Shown here one piece after another: positions 1 through 10,570 of a stretch of DNA of 64,000 nucleotides; position 1 is the first letter of the stretch; each line of letters begins with the position of its first letter. The DNA is from Holacanthus passer. Taxonomy: Eukaryota; Chordata; Actinopteri; Pomacanthidae. The notes below the pieces were generated by a model, which did not search any database, was not told the origin of the DNA, and saw nothing but the letters and a program-made list of their open reading frames with translations. The DNA is taken from positions 3,162,001 to 3,226,000 of the forward strand of contig JAFREQ010000041.1 in the NCBI GenBank assembly GCA_025331565.1, read 5' to 3'. A program made the translations under genes and the position numbers.

Positions 1-480
1 TTACCTCTGTATATTAACATGTAGCTCAAATTATGCTTGTTTAAGCAGAGAATCATGGCAGGACAGTGACACTGTGCTTCCTATTTACCTAATTAGGCCA
101 TGTGTCACTACCATGAGCAGTGAGCCATGAGCAGCGAGCCTGTGGGCCTACTGACACATTGGCACCACTGTTTGAATTGTTCCCACTGGCATCAGCCAGG
201 ATTTATCCTCACAGGGCAGCTCCATCACAAAAAATGTATGTATGTACAGGACAAAGATGGGACTGAAATGCTGTTTCTCTCAGACCCCGGTGCAAACATG
301 CAAGGCACAGCAGAAAACAAAAAACACAAGGAGACCACTAAACAAGCAATGGGTAGTGGGTAGTGCAAAGTAGCGTGAATACTGCCTGGCTGGTCTACAA
401 GTAGATATTTACATATGGCAAGTAGATGGATATTTACAGATGAACACAACATTATATATTACACAGATTAATACGTTATT
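1..480. other. Intergenic, no gene seen
   Basis: AT-rich sequence. Short open frames here have no recognisable domain, codon pattern or splice context, so I call no gene. It abuts the 3' tail of the minus-strand LINE that begins near 494. Confidence 0.6.
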
Positions 481-756
481 TATTTGTGTAAGTATAAGAT
501 AAGATAAACCTTTATTCGTCCCACAGTGGGGAAATTTACATTGTACAGCAGCAAGGAGATAGATAAGTTAAATAGTAAAAGAGAACACACAAGCTGAAAA
601 AAAGTATTTACATTTTTAACAAATTAAACAAATTTACCGAATTTACCAAATTTACACGGGATTCTTTACGGATATACCTGAGAATATGGGATGAATATGA
701 TATATATGGCCAGTAGTCTACAGCAGAATAAAATATGAAATATTAAATAACAAATA

Positions 757-953
757 TGAAATATTGTGCTTGAATTAAACAGAATGAACAGATATGAAAT
801 ATCAAACATGAAATACTGCACTTGAATTTGACGGCATGAAGCAGATATTACATATCAAAGATGAATATTGCACTTGAATTAAACAGAATGAACAGATATT
901 AAATATCAAATATGAAATATTGCACTTGAATTTAACAGAATGAGTATTGCACA
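757..953. repeat. 52-bp tandem repeat, about 3.8 copies
   Basis: Units begin at about 757, 809, 862 and 913. Each starts with a variant of TGAAATATTGCACTTGAATT, followed by AACAGAATGAACAGATAT. Copies differ by a few substitutions and 1-2 bp indels. It lies in the 3' UTR portion of the Rex1-like LINE. Confidence 0.8.
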
Positions 954-1029
954 GCAAATGAAATCTGGCATAAATATACAGACATGAGAGAAGAGTATGG
1001 CACAGATATCCAGACATGGTGGTGTATTG

Positions 1030-1377
1030 TCTATTGGGAGCAGTGCTGGTTGTACAGCCTGACAGCTGCAGGAAGGAAAGACCTGCGATATCGCTCCTTC
1101 ACACACTTTGGGTGAAGCAGTCTATCGCTGAAGGAGCTCTCCAGAGCTGTTAGAGTGTCCTGCAGGGGGTGGGAGTCATTCTCCAACATGGATGACAGCT
1201 TGCTGCCCCAGCAAGTTACTCAATAGAAAATGGCTGATGCCACAACAGTGTCATAGAAGGTCTTCAGGAGCGCCCTTCGCACTCCAAAAGACCTCACTCT
1301 CCTGAGCAGATAGAGCCTGCTCTGACCCTTCCTGTAAAGTGCAACAGTGTTATGAGTCCAGTCCAGTTTGTTGTTGA
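1030..1377 (-). pseudogene. C-terminal fragment of LINE ORF, frameshifted
   Basis: Just before the stop that closes the main RT frame, the minus-strand reading switches frame near 1377-1400. The continuation resembles the C-terminal region of Rex1-type ORF2: a segment like GVHLNNKLDWT, then a region with LYLLRRVRSFGV and ending near a stop at about 1030. The frame change shows a small indel has split the original ORF. It is non-functional. Confidence 0.65.
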
Positions 1378-3053
1378 GGTGAACACCCAGGCTTGTAAGA
1401 TGTCATCATCTCAATGTCCATTCCCTGGATGTTCACTGGTGTTGGAGGGGAGTGAATGCGCATGTGGAAATCCACCACCAGTTCTTTGGTTTTCCCCACA
1501 TTAATCTGGAGGCGGTTCCGCTGGCACCAGTCCATAAAGTCCTGTGTCAGTTCTCTGTATTCCCTGTCGTCCCCATCTGTAATGAGGCAGATGATGGCAG
1601 AGTCATCGGAGAACTTCTGCAGGTGACAGGTTGGTGAGTTGTATGAAAAGTCTGCAGTGTAGAGGGTGAAAAGGAACGGAGCCAGGACCGTTCCCTGCGG
1701 GGCCCCCGTACTGCAGACAACTGTATCAGACACAGTGTCCTGTGTCCTCACATACTGTGGACGGTTGGTGAGGTAGTCCAGAACCCAGGATGTGAGGTGC
1801 AGGTCCACCCTTGTGTTCTCCAGCTTGTCCCTCAGAAATGCTGGCTGGATGGTGTTGAACGCACTGGAGAAATCAAAGAACATGATTCTCACAGTGCTCC
1901 CAGGTTTCTCCAGGTGAGAGAGGGCTCTGTGCTGGAGGAAGATGACAGTGTCGTCCATCCCAATGCCAGGTTGATAGGCAAACTGAAGTGGGTCCATCGA
2001 AGGACCCACCAGGGGGCGGAGATGAGCAAGGACCAGCCACTCCAGGGTCTTCATCAGGTGGGATGTCAATGCCACCAGCCTGTAGCTGCTGAGGTCCTTG
2101 GGGTGCGGAGTCTTGGGGACAGGTACCACACAGGATGTCTTCCACAGCTGTGGCACCTTCCCCAGCTTCAGGGTCAGGTTGAAGATGTGCCCCACAACCC
2201 CGCACAGCTGGTCTGCGCAGGACTTCAGGAGCCTGGAGCTGATGCCGCCTGGACCCGCCGCCTTCCTCGCCTTGGTCTTCCGGAGCTGGTTTCTCACCTG
2301 GGCTGTTGTGAGGGTCAGGTTGGAGAGGGGGGGGTTTGTGCTGGTGGATGCGGGAGGGTGGGTTGAGCTCAGAGTTGTAGGAGGGCAGGTGGGGGTGGAG
2401 CAGTCCATCTGAGGTGTCGATGAGGAGGGTTGCAGCAGGGAGGGCTGGGCCGGGGGAAGGGCAGATGGCTGATCAAACTTCAGCTCATTCGCCCACATCT
2501 GGTCCCCCACAGCCTGGGAGTCCGGCCCCTTGTGGCCAGAGATGGTTTTCAGGCCTCTCCAGACTCCGCTCATGTTGTTCTGCTGCAGCTGTTCCTCCAT
2601 CTTCCTCCTGTAGCTGTTCTTCCCCTCCCTGATCTTCTGTCTCAGCTCCCTCTGCACAGCCTTCAGCTCCTCCTTGTCTCCTGATTTAAAGACCCTCTTC
2701 TTCTCCTTAAGAAGAGCCTTTATATCAGGATTTATCCAAGGTTTGTTGTTAGAAAAACACTGTACAGTCCTGGTGGGTACAGTGTTATCCACACAAAAGT
2801 TGATATAGTCCATGATACAGTCAGTGAGACTGTTGATGTCGTCCTCATGAGAATCGCAGAGTTCCTCCCACACCGTTGTGTTGAAACAGTCCTTCAGGGC
2901 CTCGTCAGCCTCGTCGGACCATCTCTTCACTGTGCTGGCTGCCTGTGTACCAGAGGTTTGTACACAGGCTGAAGATGAACCAGGTTGTGGTCTGATCTTC
3001 CCAGGGGAGGAAAGGGTGATGAAGTGTATGCCTCCTTGGTGTTGGCATAACAC
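1350..3053 (-). pseudogene. Reverse transcriptase domain of Rex1-like LINE
   Basis: An open frame of 567 codons. Residues about 100-260 are the linker between endonuclease and RT. The RT core covers about 300-540. It includes SCVVPVPKTPHPKDLSSYR near 307, the catalytic block FDFSSAFNTI at about 393-402, the STGAPQGTVLAPFLFTLY block at about 448-465, and the F-x-D-D catalytic box (FSDDSA) at about 481-486. The nominal start methionine lies in endonuclease-derived sequence and is not a real start. The last 14 or so residues are out of frame. The RT motif residues are intact, but endonuclease and C-terminus are in other frames, so it could not work alone. Confidence 0.85.
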
Positions 3054-3301
3054 AAGTCCAGTATTCTATTGTCTCTAGTGCAGCATGTGACATATTGAGT
3101 GAAGGTGGGCAGAGTGGAGGATGGAGAGGCATGGTTGAAGTCCCCAGAGAGGACAAGGAGGGCCTGGGGATGTTGGGTCTGCAGCCGGCCCGTGACAGAG
3201 TGGATGACATCACAGGCCGCATTGGCGTTAGCAGAGGGGGGAATATACGCAGCTATCACGATAACATGCGAGAACTCCCGAGGCAGATAGTATGGCCTCA
3301 T
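2927..3301 (-). pseudogene. Endonuclease fragment of the same LINE
   Basis: This frame encodes the C-terminal part of an apurinic-endonuclease-like domain: VIVIAAYIPPSANANAA, then a GDFNH motif and a GRSDHN motif. These are hallmarks of the nicking endonuclease of CR1/jockey-type LINEs. It overlaps the RT frame start (2927-3053) in a different frame, so a frameshift separates the two domains. The catalytic N-terminal half is absent. Confidence 0.8.
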
Positions 3302-3305
3302 TGTG

Positions 3306-5170
3306 GTAATATGGCCTTTTATTTGATTTATCTTTAATTTTCATTGCATGCTTTGATTGAATATTGTTTTGTGTGGTTTGATTATTTGATCGATTTATTT
3401 ATTTGCATGTACTTTGGTTGCTGTGTTTTTGTGGTCTAAAACACTTTTTTTTTAGTTAATTATGCGCAGGCCACTGTAGGGTAATTTTCTGGACCCAAGT
3501 TTCAGGCCAATGGCCCAAAATCAGGCTTTAAAGGTGTTCAATTGATCAAAAAACTTCTTCAGAACCTTCAGCAAATTGGTTAAAAATCTTGTTGGAAACT
3601 GCTCCAAAACACCTTCAAACAGGTCTCAAAAGATCTTCAAACAGGAGTCCAAGATGTTGTGACAATTCTTTATTATCAATAATAAAGTGAGAGAACAAAT
3701 AGCATGTACACAAGGCACAGTCCAAGAGCTCTCTGAGCTAAAATGAAACTTACATTTGCTTTTATAGTGTTTGAAGGGTGGATTTCCACGCCTATTGTCC
3801 AACCCACAAACCTATAGCATTATGGACTTTACACCAATAAAAATTCGTTGACTCTTAGTTTTGCCCCCTAGAGGCTGGTCCAAATGTACTTTTTCTTTAC
3901 ACCATTATAATTTGTTGAGTTCGTATCCGCCTCCTAGGGGCAGGTAAATTACCTCATCTTTGGCTCTGTGACACCAATATGTTCGGGTTTCTTGGTACTT
4001 TCCACGGGCCTTTTGGTCTTCCCGGTATTTTTTCATGGCCCTTATTATTATTTTTTTGTATTTTCGTGGTACTTTCAGCCACCATTATTTCTGGCTTGAC
4101 TCACTTCCTATTTTTTAAAAAGAAATATCAAATGGTATAACAAATCAAGAAACAAGCCTGCTAGTCAGAGAAACAAGCCAGCTAGAACGTTCAGATAGCA
4201 CAGTGCTTTCCTTGAAACTTTCAGCTCGAAACCTCAGATAGCACCGGTGCCTGACACTGGATGATACAGTCCTCAAATAACCTCTGACTAGCATACATTT
4301 TTATGATTATAACATGTCTTTGATTAAACACACAATATCATTCAGATCATTATGCTTATATGTTGGTTTTTAGTTGCTATATTTATTGCTACACAGTCCA
4401 TGAGAGTTTTATCATCTCCTTCATTACATTCAGAGCCTTCTTATGTAGTGTTTTTACACTACACCACCCCCACTACCTCATCAAGACAGAGATTCAGACA
4501 TTGGGTGAGCGCACCTGTTGCAAATCAACGCTGCAGCAGGAAACTGGAAAGTGGGTCAACAAAAGACAGAAACTACTGAAGGAAGGGAGGGAGGACGGAA
4601 GGGCAGCGAGCACGGGTGTGCAGAAAGGCAGAGGCGGCACAGGTGAGGACTACGGGCAGACGGAGGCGACTGGGAGCGCAGCACAGACCAGAGACCAAGC
4701 CAGGGCTGGAGGAGATGCAGAGCCGGCCGATGTGGTGCAGCCGGAGGGTTCGAGGCACGTGGCGTGTGTGTTTGGTGTCTATTGAGGCGCACAGCTCGGC
4801 AACCTGGTGGAGGCTGCAGAGGGAGCTGGACGACGACGCGGGAAGAGCCCCTCTCCCCCCTCCTGATAAGTCTAGATTTTAGAAATTTATTCTCGCCTCC
4901 ATTTTAGCCATGACCCATTTTAACTGACATTTAAGCCATCCTCTGCCCTATTTTAACATTTATTGTATTCTAAATATTTTAATTGTAATAAATTCATTGA
5001 GCACTTTTTATCTCTAGGTTTTAATTCACTGCTCACCCCTTGGTTTGACGAACCTGTACTTTTTAAATTGGGTCCTAGTCCCTTAGCTAGGTGGCACTGT
5101 CGGCATTTTAATCTTTTAACCATAACTTTATTTAGTTTTTTTTTACTCTTAATACTCCACTCGGCCACAG
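3306..5170. other. Intergenic, possibly the 5' LTR region of the next element
   Basis: No coding exon or known repeat recognised. The part near 3660-4100 has repeat-like character and the segment 4480-4870 is GC-rich and open in several frames without protein features. It may include a degraded long terminal repeat or leader of the gypsy-type element that follows, but I could not find a matching 3' LTR after 8460, so LTR limits are not assigned. Confidence 0.35.
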
Positions 5171-5266
5171 ATTTTCTGGCGTTGTCGGCAGGATCACAGG
5201 TTTGTGAATTTTTTTTTTTTTTTTTTTGCACTGTATAATTTTAACATTTTAAATTTTTAATTCAAA

Positions 5267-6151
5267 ATGATGATGCCCATTTATCCTGGGGCCCCATGGG
5301 TGCCTAAATTTGAGGGCCAAGATGGTGACTTAAAACACTCCGAATGGAAGGAGCAAATGCAAGGTCTTTTAGATGCCAATAATTTAACTGAACCTCAAAA
5401 AGTTAAAATTTTAATTGGTGCATTGTCTGGGCTGCCTAAGCGGCAAATTAATGTGCTGGCTGAGGGTGAGCGTGATGGGGTTGCAAAAATTTTTACTGCT
5501 TTGGATGAACTCTATGTAAAGGAAGTGCCTGTGTCTGTTTTACGGTCTCAGTTTTTTGGTTGTGTGCAGAAACCGGGTCAGTCCATTCAAGCGTATGCCC
5601 TGCACTTGAGAGAACTGTATCGTAGACTACAGCAACAGGATCAGGGTGGAGCGCCCACTGACACCCACCTGAGGGACCAGTTCATGCTTGGCCTAGAGGA
5701 TGGCGCCTTGCTCAGAGCACTAAAGAGAGTTGTGTGTTTGGACCCTGACACAACCTTCAGTTCCTTGCAACAGGAAGCCCTCGAGGAAGAAATGCAAAAT
5801 CTGAGGTGGCCTGAAGCAACCTGCGCTGCGGTAAGAGACCCTAACCACTCTAGGTCTCACCAACAGGCTGACTCATGGAAGCAGGAGCTAAAGAGGGAAG
5901 TTGTGGAGGAGGTGAAGGACCAAATGAAGGACTTTGCTCGTGAGCTCATCAGAGAGCTGAGACCAGCCAGCCCTGTGCCTATACGCCACAACAATGCACC
6001 CCAGCCTCGATTGGAGAGGAGATACCAGTGGCCTCACACCAGTAACCGATGGGATGAGGGAGGTAGGCCCATTTGTAGAAACTGCAACTAGCCAGGTCAC
6101 ATTGCCAGGTTTTGTAAAGCGCCCTCTGTATCTCAGCCAGCTTTAAACTAA
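5267..6151 (+). pseudogene. gag-like gene of gypsy-type element
   Basis: A frame of 274 codons to the TAG at 6089-6091, continuing in frame to a TAA at 6149. The N-terminal half resembles a capsid-type Gag of gypsy elements (PKFEGQDGD near residue 13; LRSQFFGCVQKPGQSIQAYA near 93). A charged helical stretch follows at about 200-230. The zinc knuckle CX2CX4HX4C spans the TAG: C-RN-C before it and H-IARF-C after it. The stop falls inside the knuckle, so nucleic-acid binding would be lost. The start Met (two Mets in a row at 5267) follows a T-rich leader. Confidence 0.8.
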
Positions 6152-6177
6152 GCCACCCCACTGTTGAGGCCCATGCA

Positions 6178-6465
6178 GTGGGGTCTGGTCTTGGAGAAGA
6201 CCAAAGGGCCACTACAGCTCTAGTTGGAAACTGCCCCTACGTGGATGTGTCAGTAGGTGGTGTTAATATAGAAGGACTTTTGGACACTGGTTCGCAAGTA
6301 ACTCTTATACAGCGTATACAGAGTCTATTTTTGAAACATTTTTCCGACTATACTGTTAACAATGTACCTGCTTACGTGAAGCTAAAAGCAGCAAATGGCC
6401 TTAAGATCCCCTGCATAGGGTATGCACTAATGGACTTTAAAATAGAGGGTGTTGAGATTGCGTAA
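6178..6465 (+). pseudogene. Retropepsin-like aspartic protease fragment
   Basis: Contains the active-site motif LLDTGSQVTLI at about residues 34-44, the pattern of retroviral-type aspartic proteases that process Gag-Pol. It sits in the same frame as the downstream RT but a double stop (TAATAA, 6463-6468) separates them. The reading continues after the stops with protease-like sequence (FIIGMNVI), so the original ORF was continuous and the stops are later damage. Confidence 0.75.
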
Positions 6466-6519
6466 TAAGGCGTTTTTGTTGTTTCTGATGAATGCTCCAT
6501 CAATCCTTTTATAATTGGC

Positions 6520-8247
6520 ATGAATGTAATTAAACCATGTTGGGATGCAGTTTTTAATGGCCCTGAAAAGCCCCTGACTTTTTCTTGCAAAAGCCCAAGG
6601 TCCCAGCAGGCATGGAGAGAAGCCTTTGCCTTATGCCGAAGAACTGCTGTCAGTACGGAGGATGGGTTCAGAGGATATGTCTGCCCAGCTCAACAAAGAG
6701 GAGTCAGGATCCCTGCTCGGAGTGAGATTGTTGTTTGGGGACGGGCTCGAGCTGGACCAGCAGGAAGGGACTACTGTGGCCTGGTTGAGGCCCTTGACGA
6801 GCCGAACACAGTCTCTGTGGCCCGCACGCTCACCAACGTCAAGAATGGTAGGGTCCCTGTGCGTTTGAGAAATTTGAATAATTACCCCACACTCACCTCC
6901 CGCTCAAAGTCAGAGTGGTTCTCAACTTTGGATCTCTCTAGTGGGTATTGGCAGGTAGAAGTTGACCCCAGGGATAGAGAGAAGACCGCCTTTACCACGC
7001 CCTTAGGCCTGTTTGAATTCCAGTGTATGCCTTTCGGCCTCTGTAATGCACCTGCGACATTCCAACGATTAATGCAACAGCGTCTAAGCGGCCAAATCAC
7101 CAAGTCCTTGCTTGTGTATCTTGACGATATATTTGTGTACTCACCTGATTTTGATAATCACCTACAGAATCTGGAAGAGGTCTTCGAGCGGCTCTGGAGA
7201 CACAGACTGAAACTGAGGCCGAACAAATGTCGACTCCTCCAGCGAGAGGTAAAGTTTTTAGGCCATATAGTGAACCAGGCCGGTGTGATGCCTGACCCAG
7301 AGAAGGTTGCTGCGGTGACTGAGTGGCCCATCCCAACATCTGTGAGAGAGGTGAGGGCATTTTTAGGGTTAGCCGGCTACTATAGATGGTTTATCCAGGG
7401 GTTTGCAAAAATGGCTCATCCACTTATCTCTTTGCTAACTGGAATCCCTAAAAGCGACAAAAGATCTTGTGCAAAAGTAGTTGATTGGACACCAGAGTGT
7501 AAAGTTGCATTTGACCAATTGAAAGAGGCCTTAACTCAAGCTCCAATTCCAGCCTATGCAGACTACACAAAGCCCTTCAGTTTGTACACTGACGCAAGTC
7601 ATAGTGGGCTTGGTGCAGTGTTGGCACAAACTCAGAATGGCAAAGAGCGTGTCATTGCTTATGCAAGTCGAAGTTTGCACCCCGCAGAGAGAAATGATTC
7701 CAATTACAGTTCGTTCAAACTAGAGTTGCTGGCACTCAAATGGGCAATAACTGAAAAATTCAAGGACTACCTAACGGGAGCCAAATTCATAGTATTCACT
7801 GACAACAACCCAGTAGCCCACTTACAGACTGCTAAACTTGGGGCTGTCGAGCAGAGGTGGGTTGCCCAAATGGCTTCCTTTGATTTTGAAGTGAAGTACC
7901 GAGCAGGACGTGAAAATACAAACGCAGATGCACTGTCCAGATTTCCCACAGCTCCTGCCCAGAAGAGACATGCCACTGTTGCAACTATTACCACTGCAAC
8001 AACAGCCACTGACCAAGAGGACACAGGAGAGCTTGGAGAGGATTGGAAAGCCCTACAGGAGGTAGATCCGAACATCCAGCTTGTACGGAGGTATGTGGAG
8101 AGAGGGATAGTCCCAAACAAGATTGAGAGGGGAGCTCTGCCAGAAACTGCTAAACGGCTACTACAACAAAGGAAAAGACTTTGCTTGTACAACGGGATCC
8201 TCTGTAGGAAAGTGACTCTTATGACTGTGAGCCTCGTTTCCAAATAG
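6520..8247 (+). pseudogene. pol fragment: reverse transcriptase and RNase H
   Basis: A frame of 575 codons. RT motifs: WFSTLDLSSGYWQV near residue 133, PFGLCNAPATFQRLM near 171, and the catalytic YLDD at about 200-203, then FLGHIV and a FLGLAGYYRWFI thumb region near 281. RNase H follows with TDAS at about 357-360, an ELLALKWAI block with the catalytic Glu near 402, and FTDNNP near 427. The N-terminal fingers of RT are missing: sequence passes directly from a protease-RT linker (GRVPVRLRNLN) to WFSTLDL, so I infer an internal deletion of roughly 150-200 codons. The nominal start Met is not a real start. Confidence 0.85.
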
Positions 8248-8249
8248 TT

Positions 8250-8455
8250 TGTCCAGATTTCAGCCACCAGGACGTGTGGTGGAGGTGCCACGAGGCTGCA
8301 GCTCGCGCAGGCGTGGAAAGGACTCTAGCTCATATGAGGCACCATTTCTTCTGGCCAAGCATGGAAAAGGAGGTACAAGGTTTCCAAACCGGGTGCATTG
8401 TTTGTAACCTCCAAAAAAACAGGACTGAGCCGAGGGCTGAAAAACAAACATTGTT
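8250..8455 (+). pseudogene. Integrase zinc-binding fragment
   Basis: In a different frame from RNase H, this encodes an HHCC-type integrase N-terminus: H before EAAARAGVERTLAHMRHHFFWP, then a CIVC pair. The catalytic core (DDE) that should follow is absent; similarity ends near 8455. Frameshift and truncation make it non-functional. Confidence 0.7.
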
Positions 8456-8469
8456 GATTTCAATGTAAA

Positions 8470-9400
8470 AGTTAGATTAATCTAACAAAAATCCCTAAAT
8501 GGTCAATTGCAGAAGGGCTGGGAAGTTATAAATATAAATAATAATGTTTGAGTTCATACACCGTCATATTTTATGTTGCTGTTTAGCTTCAAGCTAAACT
8601 CCTTTGACAAACAGGTCAATGTCTCAGCTGATGCGCCCATGTCAGTGGAAACAGAAGTAACGTCTTACTTGAATTCTGCCCCTGTGATGGAAAGCCTCCA
8701 CCTGTTTCCAAGAATTTAAAAAATCGCACTTCGTTATAATGCACCAACACCATCCAGCGCACCAGTAGAAAGACTTGTCAGTCTCGGGAGTCTTCTGCTC
8801 ACCCCAAAACGCAACCGTCTTGGTGATGGAGAATAAAGGAATAGAAATAAAAAAGACTGTATCTCATCATGTCATTAGGCTTTAGGTTACAGTTACAGTA
8901 TCTCTATCACAATTTACCAGACTTTGACCTTTTGTCTGTTTTTGAGATTCTGGCTATGATTTTTCCTTGTATTGCACCATGAACCATTATTGTGCCTATT
9001 AGGCAATATATTCTACTGTTATATATTCTACTGTTGTTAGCCTTAAGCCTAGCTCAGTCATTCTCAGTCTCAGCTATCGCCCTCTACTGGATGTGTAATG
9101 AGCTGCAATAAGTTAAATTTATAACACCAAATCCATACTTCCAGTTATTTTGGTGAAAGTAACTTAAAAGTAATGCAGTAGTAGTGTAATGCATTACAAT
9201 TCAGAGACAGTAATATTGTAATTCCTTTGAAATGACAGTAACAAGTAATCCATAATGCAGTACATTTTTTAAGTAACTTGCCCAACACTGCTCATAATGT
9301 TCTGTAGCTTTCATTGTGCATAACTACTTCTGTGTTCAAGTACCTGCTACAACTGTGACATACTGGATCTCTGAGTCTCAAAAAGCCTGAATCAGGAGAC
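8470..9400. repeat. Degraded interspersed repeats
   Basis: About 8531-8605 shares GTTTGAGTTCAT and CTGTTTAGCTTCA with a segment at about 19710-19765, in the same orientation. About 9150-9290 ends in AAGTAACTTGCCCAACACTG, a sequence common at the end of widespread fish repeats. No coding signal. Element classes and limits are uncertain. Confidence 0.45.
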
Positions 9401-9413
9401 AGTATGTAACCAG

Positions 9414-10570
9414 ACGGAGGCAGTCCACCAATCGGTTAGTGGTTCATCCCTGGCCCCTGCAGTCTACGTGTCGAAGTGTCCTTAGGCAAGATTCTGAACT
9501 CCCGTGGGTTAATGTTTGTTTGTGGTTAGCGGTGTGCCACTGTGTGAATGGGTGAATGCTGGCTTGCTTTGTGAAGCACTCTAACCCTCCTATTATCCTC
9601 AAATATTACTAACAGATTTTACCCTTGGGGTCAATCTGACCCCAGGGATATTTGCCTCCAGAAAATGATTTACAGAAAATTGTTGACCAAGTTTTTGTGT
9701 CAGGCTCTTTGTTTATTTGTTGAATACATAAATAACCCCTTGATAATGAAACCTTGACCTGTCCTCTAGCGCCACCATCAGACCAAACTTTTGAATTTGA
9801 AAAGTTTTCATCCAAATCTTCTCAAATTTACTGACAACATTAATGACCACAAGAGTATGAACCCTTTTGGTTTTGGTGATGATATGACCTTCCCTGCAGC
9901 ACCACCATCAGGTCAAACTTTTTACATTCATGACTCTCACAGTCATGATGTTGGTGATGTGGGTGTTAAACGACGGTTGTTGAGAGTCATTTGTGAGTCA
10001 CCTGATGCCAAGTGTGAATGACCATTAACACTGTCACATGAGGTCAAGTGGTTGTTTACTCTCCTGGGAAGAGATGAAAGGACAGCATTGTAGGTGGGAG
10101 ACAGGTGATGTCTGAGGCCTCCTCCTCTGTTGAGTGATGGCTTCTCTACTCTGACATAAATGGCCTCTTTCACTCCTCTTTCAAACCACCTATCTTCCCT
10201 GTCCAAAATGTGTACATTCTTGTCATTGAAAGAGTGTCCCTTTTCTAGTTAGGTCACACATGGATCACACACAGACAGACAAGGTTTACACAGCTAAAAT
10301 AGCTTGAGGTCAAATTGACCCCAGAGGAAAACCGATGTGTGCAATATGTGTTCAGCACATTGAAAAAATATCATCATAATAATTTTATGCTAAATCAATT
10401 GTACCCATCAAATTAGGAAAAGTCATGAAATATGAAGCAAAAAAAAAGGTCAACTATTATTTTTTGAATGATAAACATTGAATGGGGTCAAATTGACCGC
10501 AAGGATAATAGGTGGGCTAAGTGGTCTAAGAAGACTAGACAAGAGCTATATAAATGCAGACCATTTACCA
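9414..10570 (+). repeat. L2/SINE-like repeat split by a transposon insertion
   Basis: The left part (9414-9584) contains GTGTGAATGGGTGAATGCTG and GTGAAGCACTCTAA. The right part (10521-10570) contains GTGGTCTAAGAAGACTAGAC and AGCTATATAAATGCAGACCATTTACC in two adjoining blocks. Joined at a single CTAA these read as one typical fish L2/SINE-type 3' end that finishes in an ATTTACC tail. A related tail is at 57836-57972. The piggyBac-like element 9585-10516 sits in the middle. Confidence 0.7.
9585..10516. mobile_element. Non-autonomous piggyBac-like element with CTAA target duplication
   Basis: Terminal inverted repeats: left CCCTCCTATTATCCTC (9585-9600), right AAGGATAATAGGTGGG (10501-10516), matching at 14 of 16 positions. 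Both sides are flanked by CTAA (9581-9584 and 10517-10520). PiggyBac elements start with CCC and duplicate TTAA, so CTAA is a close variant. Near-palindromes of the form GGGTCAAxxTGACCC occur at 9627-9643, 10306-10322 and 10484-10500. An internal segment containing CACCATCAGxxCAAACTTTT is duplicated (about 9772 and 9903). No transposase is encoded, so it would depend on another element. Confidence 0.75.

Larger units (their letters stand above)
494..3305 (-). mobile_element. Rex1-like non-LTR retrotransposon, 5'-truncated
   Basis: Read on the - strand, this holds the end of an APE-type endonuclease (2927-3301), a reverse transcriptase (1350-3053), a C-terminal region continuing in another frame to about 1030, a 3' UTR with a 52-bp tandem repeat, and a 3' tail (540-494) reading TTTCCCCACTGTGGGA followed by a TATCT-type repeat. 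That tail and the RT sequence are typical of the Rex1 family of fish LINEs (CR1/L2/jockey side of the non-LTR tree). Most of the endonuclease is missing, which is the usual outcome of incomplete reverse transcription. Frameshifts separate the domains, so the copy is dead. The family name is from recognition of the protein and tail; the 5' boundary is approximate. Confidence 0.85.
5171..8460 (+). mobile_element. Decayed Ty3/gypsy-type LTR retrotransposon, internal part
   Basis: Domains run in the order gag, zinc knuckle, aspartic protease, reverse transcriptase, RNase H, start of integrase, as in Ty3/gypsy elements. A sequence starting TGGCGTTGTCGG at 5177 just upstream of gag could be a degraded primer-binding/leader region. 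Damage seen: a TAG within the zinc knuckle (6089), a double stop TAATAA at 6463 between protease and RT, a missing stretch at the start of RT near 6880-6905, a frameshift near 8250, and loss of the integrase core after about 8455. The element is dead. No LTR pair was found. Confidence 0.85.

Noticed and set aside
127..363. Open frame of 78 codons on the + strand
   Set aside because: No domain, no exon signals, and an equally long frame on the other strand; consistent with chance.
1797..2366. 189-codon + strand frame
   Set aside because: Lies antisense to the LINE RT domain and is a shadow of its codon composition.
4360..4785. 141-codon + strand frame with a charged C-terminal half
   Set aside because: No recognisable domain; upstream of the gypsy-type gag and probably leader or LTR sequence.
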